In this document: positions 58,277 through 64,000 of the stretch, in pieces
Position numbering within the stretch: position 1 is the first letter of the stretch
Layout of the letters: the number at the start of each line of letters is the position of its first letter
NCBI GenBank assembly: GCA_040217175.1
Contig: JAVJNT010000001.1
Coordinates: 1,567,020-1,631,019 of the forward strand
Source: Phycisphaerales bacterium
GTDB lineage: Bacteria > Planctomycetota > Phycisphaerae > Phycisphaerales > UBA1924
Direction: 5' to 3'
Length of the DNA stretch: 64,000 nucleotides
The notes under the pieces: model-generated
What the model saw: only the letters and a program-made list of their open reading frames with translations
Database searches by the model: none
Told to the model about the DNA's origin: nothing
Translations under genes and position numbers: made by a program

Positions 58277-59641
58277 TCACACGTCCATCAAGATCCGCTC
58301 GGGGTTCTCGATGCAGTTCTTGATCGTCACCAGGAATTGCACGGCTTCGGCCCCGTCGATGATGCGGTGGTCGTAGCTGACCGCCAGGTACATCATGGGC
58401 CGCAGCGCGATGCTGCCCGGGTTGTTTGGGTCCTCGACCGCACGCTTCTTGATCGTGTGCATGCCCAGGATGGCCGACTGCGGCGGATTCAGGATGGGCG
58501 TGCTCATGAGGCTGCCGAAGACGCCGCCGTTGGTGATGGTGAAGGTGCCGCCGGTCATCTCATCGATCGTGAGCTTGCCGTCGCGGGCCTTGACGGCAAG
58601 CTCCTTGATGCCGCTCTCGATCTGGGCGAACGAGAGCTGCTCGGCGTTGCGAAGCACCGGGACCACAAGACCCTTCGGGCTGGCGACCGCGATCGCCACG
58701 TCGCAGTAGTCGTGCGTCTGGATCACGGGCTTGCCGCTGTCGTCCTCGGCGATGAAGCCGTTGACCAGCGGGAAGGCCTTGAGGCCCTGCACCACGGCCT
58801 TTACGAAGAACGACATGAAGCCAAGGCCCACGCCGTGCTTCTTCTCGAAGTCTTCCTTGTACTGCTTGCGCAGGTCCATGACGGCGGTCATGTCGACCTC
58901 GTTGAAGGTCGTGAGCATGGCCGCCGTGTGCTGGGCCTCGACGAGCCGGTTGGCTACGCGCTGGCGCAGCGGCGTCATCTTGTCGCGGTGCACGCCTCGC
59001 GCGGTAGCGCTGCCGTTTGACGAGCCATTGCTCGTCGCACCGTTGCCCTGCGGAGCAGACTGGAGGTACGCCAGCACGTCCTGCTCGCGGATGCGCCCGC
59101 CCGCGCCGGTGCCCTTGATCGAACCGAGATCGACGCCGTGGGCGCCAGCAACCTTCTCGGCCAGCGGCGTGGCCTGTCCCGGCTGGCCGCGATCGACCCG
59201 TGCCTGCGGCACGCGCTCGGTCTCCGCGGCTTTCTCTTGCGTCGCGGTCGTTGAGCCTCCAGTTTCGCCGGCGCCGTCAGACGCTTGCCGCTTCTCGCCC
59301 TTACCGGTACTCGACTTGGTTTCGGCCTGCTTCTCGGGCTGCTGCTCGTGCGAAGACGCCGACGACTCGGCCTTCTTCTCGCCCGATCCACCACCGGGCT
59401 TCTCGGCCGACTCGTCGATCTCGCCGACCGACGAGCCCACCTCGACCTCGTCGCCCTCGGCAGCGCCGTGCTTGATGACGCCGGCGGCGGGCGCGGGGAC
59501 CTCCATCGTGATCTTGTCGGTCTCGAGCTCGAGCACCGTCTGGTCGCGCTCGACGTACTCGCCGTCGGCCACGCTCCACGCGGCGATCACGCCGCTGGTG
59601 ATGGACTCGCCGACCTCCGGAATCACGATCTTGGTTGCCAT
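58277..59641 (-). CDS. sucB: 2-oxoglutarate dehydrogenase E2 (dihydrolipoyllysine succinyltransferase)
   Basis: 454 residues; ATG at 59641 after AGGAG. Lipoyl domain at residues 1-75 with the lipoylated lysine in [19 protein letters not shown], a low-complexity Glu/Lys/Ser/Thr linker (about 80-160), the E3/E1-binding domain ([20 protein letters not shown], then [18 protein letters not shown]), a second linker rich in Asn/Ser/Gly and the acyltransferase core ending in the HxxxDG active site [15 protein letters not shown]. It transfers the succinyl group to CoA in the TCA cycle. Forty-three base pairs separate it from sucA. E3 (lpd) is not in the window. Confidence 0.95.
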   Translation of the reverse strand: MATKIVIPEVGESITSGVIAAWSVADGEYVERDQTVLELETDKITMEVPAPAAGVIKHGAAEGDEVEVGSSVGEIDESAEKPGGGSGEKKAESSASSHEQQPEKQAETKSSTGKGEKRQASDGAGETGGSTTATQEKAAETERVPQARVDRGQPGQATPLAEKVAGAHGVDLGSIKGTGAGGRIREQDVLAYLQSAPQGNGATSNGSSNGSATARGVHRDKMTPLRQRVANRLVEAQHTAAMLTTFNEVDMTAVMDLRKQYKEDFEKKHGVGLGFMSFFVKAVVQGLKAFPLVNGFIAEDDSGKPVIQTHDYCDVAIAVASPKGLVVPVLRNAEQLSFAQIESGIKELAVKARDGKLTIDEMTGGTFTITNGGVFGSLMSTPILNPPQSAILGMHTIKKRAVEDPNNPGSIALRPMMYLAVSYDHRIIDGAEAVQFLVTIKNCIENPERILMDV

Positions 59642-59684
59642 CTGTGGCGCTCCTGCGACCCTCCCGGGCCGAATCGGGAAGAGG

Positions 59685-62606
59685 CTAGGCCGACACGCGG
59701 ACCAGCTTGGGGCCCGTCGTGCTCGGCTGCTTCTCGTCGTCCTTGTCCAGCGAGCCGATGGCCTCGGCAATGAGTTGTGCCTGCTCGGCCTTGTGCCGAC
59801 GCTTGCTGCCCGTCGCCGGGCTCGCACTCGCCCGGCGGCCGATGTACCCCAGATCGCCCTGGGGCAAGAGGCCGGCAAGGTTCTGGCGCATCTTGTCGGC
59901 GATGAACTGGTACGCGCCCATGTTTCGCGGCTCTTCCTGCACCCAGGTCACTCGCTCGGCCTTCGCATAGCGCTCGAGGATGCCGCGCAGCAGGTCGTTG
60001 TGCAGCGGGTAGAGCTGCTCGACGCGGATGATCGCGACGTCCTCGCGGCCGATCGCGTCACGCCGCTCGGCCAGCTCCCAGTAGATCTTGCCGCTACACA
60101 GGATCACGTCGCGGACCTTGCTCGGGTCGGCGCTCTTCGCACTCTTGCCGTTGTCTCCCGAAGATCCGCCGCTGGCATCGCCATCGAAACGCGGGTCCTC
60201 GAGGATCTCCATGAACCGGCCGCGCGTGAGCTCCTCGATCTTGCTCGTCGCCGTACGGATCAGGCTCTTTGGCGTCATCACCACCAGCGGCTTGCGGAAG
60301 GGCCGGCGGACCTGCCGACGCAGCATGTGGAAGGTCTGCGCCGCCGTCGTCGGGTAGCACACCTCGATGTTGTCGTCAGCGCACGCTTTCAGGAAGCGCT
60401 CGAGCCGGGCCGACGAGTGCTCGGGCCCCTGGCCCTCGTACCCATGGGGCAGCAGCATGACCAGGCCCGACCAGCGGTCCCACTTCAGCTCGGCGCTGGT
60501 GAGGAACTGATCGATGATGACCTGCGCACCATTGACGAAGTCGCCGAACTGCGCCTCCCAGACGACGAGCATGTTCGGATCGCTCAGCGCGTATCCGTAC
60601 TCGAAGCCCATCACGCTGAATTCTGATAGCGGGCTGTCGTACACGCAGAACTTCGCCTGCGCGAGCCTGCCGTCGGGTCCGGGCTGCAGCGGCTCGAGCC
60701 CCGTGCCCGGCTCGCCCACCGAGCGGATGTGGTTGAGCGGCATGTAGCTCTCGGCGCTCTGGCTATCGACCAGCACCGCATGGCGGTGGCTGAACGTGCC
60801 GCGACGGCTGTCCTGTCCGCTCAGGCGAACCGGCACGCCCTCGAGCAGCAGCGTGCCGTACGCGAGACTCTCGGCGTCGGCATAGCTGATGTCGCCGGTC
60901 TCGGGCAGCGACTTGCGCTCGGCCAGCAGCTTCTTGAGCTTGCGGTGCACGTTGAACTCATCGGGCACCGACCCAAGCGCATCGCAGACTTCCTTGAGCG
61001 TGTCCATCGCGACGGCGGTCGACTTGTGCTCGAAGCTGTACTTATGCGTCATGCCCACCCACCGAGCGCTTCCGGGGTCGATGGTCGGGTCGTAGGGCGA
61101 CTGCTTGGCCGCCTCCTGCGCCTGCTCGAGCGACGCGTCGAGCTGCTTGCGGATCTGCTCCATATCGTCGTCGGAGATGACGCCGTCGGCCAGCAGTCGT
61201 TCGGCGTACCCGTTCAGCACGCTCTTCTTCTTCTTGATCAGGCCGTAGAGCACGGGCTGCGTGAAGCTGGCCTCGTCCTGCTCGTTGTGCCCGAAGCGGC
61301 GGTAGCAGTGCATGTCGATGAAGATGTCCTTCTTGAACGTCTGGCGGTATTCGACGGCCAGTAGGGCCGCCATCACGCAGGCGTCGGGATCTTCACCGTT
61401 CACGTGCAGCACGGGCGCGCCGACGATCTTGCCGACGTCGGTGCAGTACCGGCTCGAGCGGCCGTCGCGCGGCGACGTCGTGAAGCCGATGAGGTTGTTG
61501 ACGACGACGTGGATCGTGCCGCCCGTCGCGTAGCCCTCGAGCTGGGAGAAGTTCAGCGTCTCGGCGACCACGCCCTGGCCGATGACCGCCGCATCGCCGT
61601 GGATGACAACCGGCGCGACGCGGGTGCGGTCCTTGTCGCCGCGGTGGCGCTGCTTCGCGCGCGTGCGGCCCTGCACCACCGGGCCCACGGCCTCGAGGTG
61701 GCTGGGGTTGCTGCTGAGCGCCACGTGCAGGGCGCGGCCGTTGGGGAAGCGCCGCTCGCTCGAGTAGCCGCGGTGGTACTTCACGTCGCCGCCGCCCTGG
61801 GTGTAGTCCTCTTCCCAGGTGTCCTCGAACTCGGTGAAGATCTGCTCGTAGCTCTTGCCCAGCACGTTGTTGAGCACGTTCAGCCGGCCGCGGTGGGCCA
61901 TGCCGATGACGACTTCCTCGACCGCGTGCTCGCTGTAGTGCTCCAGTACGCCGTTGACCAGCGGGATGAGCGTCTCGCTGCCCTCCAGGCTGAAGCGCTT
62001 GTCGCCCGGGTAGCGGCGGCCCAGGAACTTCTCGAACATCTCGCTCTGCAAGAGCTGCCGCAGGATGTGCACGCGCCGGCCCGAGTCGAACGCGATCGAT
62101 CCGCCATGCCGCTCGCACCGCTCGACGAGCCAGGCACGCTCGGCCCGGCTGGGCACGTGCATGATCTCGGCGCCGATGGTCGAGCAGTACGTCCGCTCGA
62201 GCCGCTCGATCGCCTCGCCAAGCGTCAGCGGCCCCTCCATCCCCAGCCGGTCGGCGTTGATGGTCCGGCCGAGATCCGACTCGCTCAGCCCGTGCTCGGT
62301 CAGGTCGAGGCACGCCACCGGGTCGCTCGGCCGGCCGAACGGGTCGAGCTTGGCCGCCAAGTGCCCCATATCGCGGTAGGCGAACACGAGGTCATCGACC
62401 TTGGCGTGGAAGTCGCTGTCGGCGTCGCCGCCGGAGCTGCCCGTGGGCGCTCCGCTGCCGCCGCCGAGCTCGAAGCCCTGGAAGAACGCCCGCACGTTGG
62501 GAGCGACCGACTCTGGGTTCTCGAGATAGCTCGCGTAGGCCTGATCAAGGAACTGGGCGTTCCAGCCATTGACCGAGGCGGGCACGGCACGGGGTCCGTC
62601 GGACAT
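59685..62606 (-). CDS. sucA: 2-oxoglutarate dehydrogenase E1
   Basis: 973 residues from the ATG at 62606 (GAGGG); an in-frame extension upstream is not protein-like. E1 motifs in order: [116 protein letters not shown] and [20 protein letters not shown], ending with the C-terminal domain ([20 protein letters not shown]). It decarboxylates 2-oxoglutarate with thiamine diphosphate in the TCA cycle and works with SucB and Lpd. The early HxLDP-type block ([13 protein letters not shown]) is present. Confidence 0.96.
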   Translation of the reverse strand: MSDGPRAVPASVNGWNAQFLDQAYASYLENPESVAPNVRAFFQGFELGGGSGAPTGSSGGDADSDFHAKVDDLVFAYRDMGHLAAKLDPFGRPSDPVACLDLTEHGLSESDLGRTINADRLGMEGPLTLGEAIERLERTYCSTIGAEIMHVPSRAERAWLVERCERHGGSIAFDSGRRVHILRQLLQSEMFEKFLGRRYPGDKRFSLEGSETLIPLVNGVLEHYSEHAVEEVVIGMAHRGRLNVLNNVLGKSYEQIFTEFEDTWEEDYTQGGGDVKYHRGYSSERRFPNGRALHVALSSNPSHLEAVGPVVQGRTRAKQRHRGDKDRTRVAPVVIHGDAAVIGQGVVAETLNFSQLEGYATGGTIHVVVNNLIGFTTSPRDGRSSRYCTDVGKIVGAPVLHVNGEDPDACVMAALLAVEYRQTFKKDIFIDMHCYRRFGHNEQDEASFTQPVLYGLIKKKKSVLNGYAERLLADGVISDDDMEQIRKQLDASLEQAQEAAKQSPYDPTIDPGSARWVGMTHKYSFEHKSTAVAMDTLKEVCDALGSVPDEFNVHRKLKKLLAERKSLPETGDISYADAESLAYGTLLLEGVPVRLSGQDSRRGTFSHRHAVLVDSQSAESYMPLNHIRSVGEPGTGLEPLQPGPDGRLAQAKFCVYDSPLSEFSVMGFEYGYALSDPNMLVVWEAQFGDFVNGAQVIIDQFLTSAELKWDRWSGLVMLLPHGYEGQGPEHSSARLERFLKACADDNIEVCYPTTAAQTFHMLRRQVRRPFRKPLVVMTPKSLIRTATSKIEELTRGRFMEILEDPRFDGDASGGSSGDNGKSAKSADPSKVRDVILCSGKIYWELAERRDAIGREDVAIIRVEQLYPLHNDLLRGILERYAKAERVTWVQEEPRNMGAYQFIADKMRQNLAGLLPQGDLGYIGRRASASPATGSKRRHKAEQAQLIAEAIGSLDKDDEKQPSTTGPKLVRVSA

Positions 62607-62780
62607 AGGGATTACCCTCGGAGTCCACTGTCGTTCGGGGCCCCCACCCCGCGTAAAACGCCGCGAGGCCGTGCCCCGGACCTGTTCACCTAAGTCTATC
62701 CAATCGGTCCACGCGGATTCGTTCTTTGGACCTTCTGGACGAGCCAACCGGAGGGCGGACGGGGGTATTCGGGGGTGGGG

Positions 62781-62880
62781 AAGCGACGAAGGCACGAAGC
62801 GACGGAGCGACGAAGGGAAGAGCAGGGCAGGCCGGCTTCCGACCACCCCTTCGTCGCTCCGTCGCTGCGTCGCTCCGTCG
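62781..62880. repeat. GCGACGAA/GCGACGGA octamer-type repeats forming a 19-bp hairpin
   Basis: Short units (GCGACGAA, GCACGAA, GCGACGGA, GCGACGAAGG) follow each other on the plus strand from 62783, and their reverse complements return at 62847-62880. The arms at 62799-62817 and 62847-62865 are perfectly complementary over 19 bp, around a 29-nt loop. It sits 10 bp from the stop of the right-edge FG-GAP gene and about 200 bp before the sucA start, on the same strand as both. No T-run; it may act as a terminator or a repetitive extragenic element. Confidence 0.7.
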
Positions 62881-62889
62881 CTGTCTTCC

Positions 62890-64000
62890 TCAACACCCCG
62901 CGGTAAACGCATCCTGGAACGCCAGGAAGTCGAAGATCGTCAGCTCGCCGTCGCCATCGAAGTCGGCGAGTGGGTCGCCGTCCTGAAAGAGATTGAGGAA
63001 GGTCAGGAAGTCGAAGATGGTGAGGGCGCCGTCGAGGTCGAGGTCCACCTCGCAGATGAGGCACTCGAAGTCGTAGGCGTAGCCCACCCCGGTGATGGAA
63101 CCGCCGGAGGCGCCATCGGGAGCTCCGACCAAGGCGTGTTCGCCGTTCGCAACCACGCTTGCGCCCGCGCGACCTCCGAGGCTGCCCGACTCGGGAAGCC
63201 TCCCGGACTGAAACCACCGCCCGTCGCTGTCGCGCTGAAACACGTACGCACCTGACCTGCCGGGCGCGCCCACCAGCAATCTTCCATCGGACAAGGACAG
63301 CGATGACCCGAACACATCGTTGCGTCGAACCGGATCATCGTGGGTGAATTGCTGTCGGAGCACCCAACGGCCGTCATCCAGTTCGTACGAATAGACCTCG
63401 CCCTGGCCTTGAAACCTTCCCTCAGCAATTGGTGCACCTGCAAGAAGCGTCTGCCCATCCGTTGCAAGTGACGCGCCCAGACGCGGGCGATTGGTGTCCG
63501 GATCCGGTGGGAGTAGCTTTTCAGAGAACGAAAAGCTAACTGTGTCGGTTCGCTCGTACACATAAATAGCGCCAACATTTGCGGCAATAGTGTCGTCGAA
63601 CGGTGCGCCAATGAATAGCCAGTCTTCGGTCATCACCATCTCATTACCGAAGGATCGGATGCCGCCTGGAGCGCTCGGCGGAATGAGGCGATCACGCAAG
63701 AGCCACTCGTCTCCAACACGCTCGAACACGTACGCATCAGCGTCCTGCTCGACGAGCGCGACGTCGCCCTGGAGCAACACCGACGAACCAAACTCGCTGG
63801 CAAACCGCGGCGCGGGCGATGCCAGCCGGTCCATTTCCTGCCACGAGCCTTCCGAGTACTCGTAGACGTAGACCCCGCCCGCGTCGGGCAGCACGTAATC
63901 GGCATAGATCGAACCGACGATCAGGCGCGTGCCATCCACCGACATCGACGTCCCGAACCCGTCGCCGAACGCGGCTTCCGGCGGCACGATGGTCTGGGTG
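62890..64000 (-). CDS. Secreted FG-GAP protein with double dockerin-like tail, 5' end beyond right edge
   Basis: Partial: about 369 codons are visible and the frame is still open at 64000. Integrin-like FG-GAP repeats of the short beta-propeller type follow one another (FGDGFGTSMSVDGTRLIVGS, LGASLATDGQTLLAGAPIAE, FGSSLSLSDGRLLVGAPGRS, AGASVVANGEHALVGAPDGA). The C-terminus has two dockerin-like units (VDLDLDGALTIFDFLTFLNL and DFDGDGELTIFDFLAFQDAF) ending TAGC, with the stop directly after Cys. Probably exported and surface-held; the signal peptide must lie right of the window. It differs from the three tandem propellers by repeat type. Confidence 0.85.
   Translation of the reverse strand, partial: TQTIVPPEAAFGDGFGTSMSVDGTRLIVGSIYADYVLPDAGGVYVYEYSEGSWQEMDRLASPAPRFASEFGSSVLLQGDVALVEQDADAYVFERVGDEWLLRDRLIPPSAPGGIRSFGNEMVMTEDWLFIGAPFDDTIAANVGAIYVYERTDTVSFSFSEKLLPPDPDTNRPRLGASLATDGQTLLAGAPIAEGRFQGQGEVYSYELDDGRWVLRQQFTHDDPVRRNDVFGSSLSLSDGRLLVGAPGRSGAYVFQRDSDGRWFQSGRLPESGSLGGRAGASVVANGEHALVGAPDGASGGSITGVGYAYDFECLICEVDLDLDGALTIFDFLTFLNLFQDGDPLADFDGDGELTIFDFLAFQDAFTAGC

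Overview
The window looks like chromosomal DNA of a planctomycete, most likely class Phycisphaerae. This is inferred from GC-rich sequence, an LEPRQLL-type N-terminal motif on a giant surface protein, several secreted proteins ending in a dockerin-like tail closing in Gly-Cys (FDFLAFQNAFxAGCP), type IV pilin-like proteins of the planctomycete type with an H-x9-DG tail, and an ECF sigma factor fused to a membrane and C-terminal domain. No phage, transposase, CRISPR array or plasmid gene was seen. Core metabolism is mixed with planctomycete-specific surface proteins.

Layout. 1-6.6 kb: 5' part of a UbiD-family decarboxylase (runs off the left edge), a methyltransferase, a sigma factor/pilin pair and a two-gene ABC-2 exporter. 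6.6-10.9 kb: arginine succinyltransferase catabolism (class III aminotransferase, astA, astD); astB lies apart at 32.6 kb and astE is not seen. 11-14.8 kb: ZIP metal transporter, an odd MnmE-like GTPase, a membrane-anchored TPR protein and a RluA-type pseudouridine synthase, closely packed. 14.8-20.6 kb: three tandem secreted FG-GAP propeller proteins with dockerin-like tails, a 21-bp tandem repeat and a LuxR-type regulator. 20.8-31 kb: tmk behind a gene with an apparent in-frame stop, a membrane protein, transketolase, a TSUP/Fur-family/lipoprotein operon, a cysteine desulfurase-like enzyme and a TPR protein. 31-38.5 kb: PRC-barrel protein, tRNA-Glu(TTC), astB, pilin-like and secreted proteins. 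38.5-48.3 kb: a single gene for a 3239-residue surface protein, with a terminator after it and hairpins before it. 49-57 kb: a membrane protein and nuoJKLMN. 57-64 kb: pgsA-pgpA, sucB-sucA and a further FG-GAP protein cut by the right edge.

Functional picture. The core genes describe an aerobic or respiring heterotroph: 2-oxoglutarate dehydrogenase E1/E2, the membrane arm of complex I, a transketolase, and arginine degradation to glutamate and succinate feeding the TCA cycle. The pgsA/pgpA pair makes phosphatidylglycerol. The accessory part is an exported surface proteome (propellers, dockerin-like tails, giant LEPR protein, pilins). The most unusual items are the degenerate zincin-like end of the giant protein, the reduced MnmE-like GTPase, the in-frame stop before tmk, the 21-bp repeat array, and several long hairpins in intergenic DNA. 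All function calls come from reading translated motifs by eye; no database search was run.
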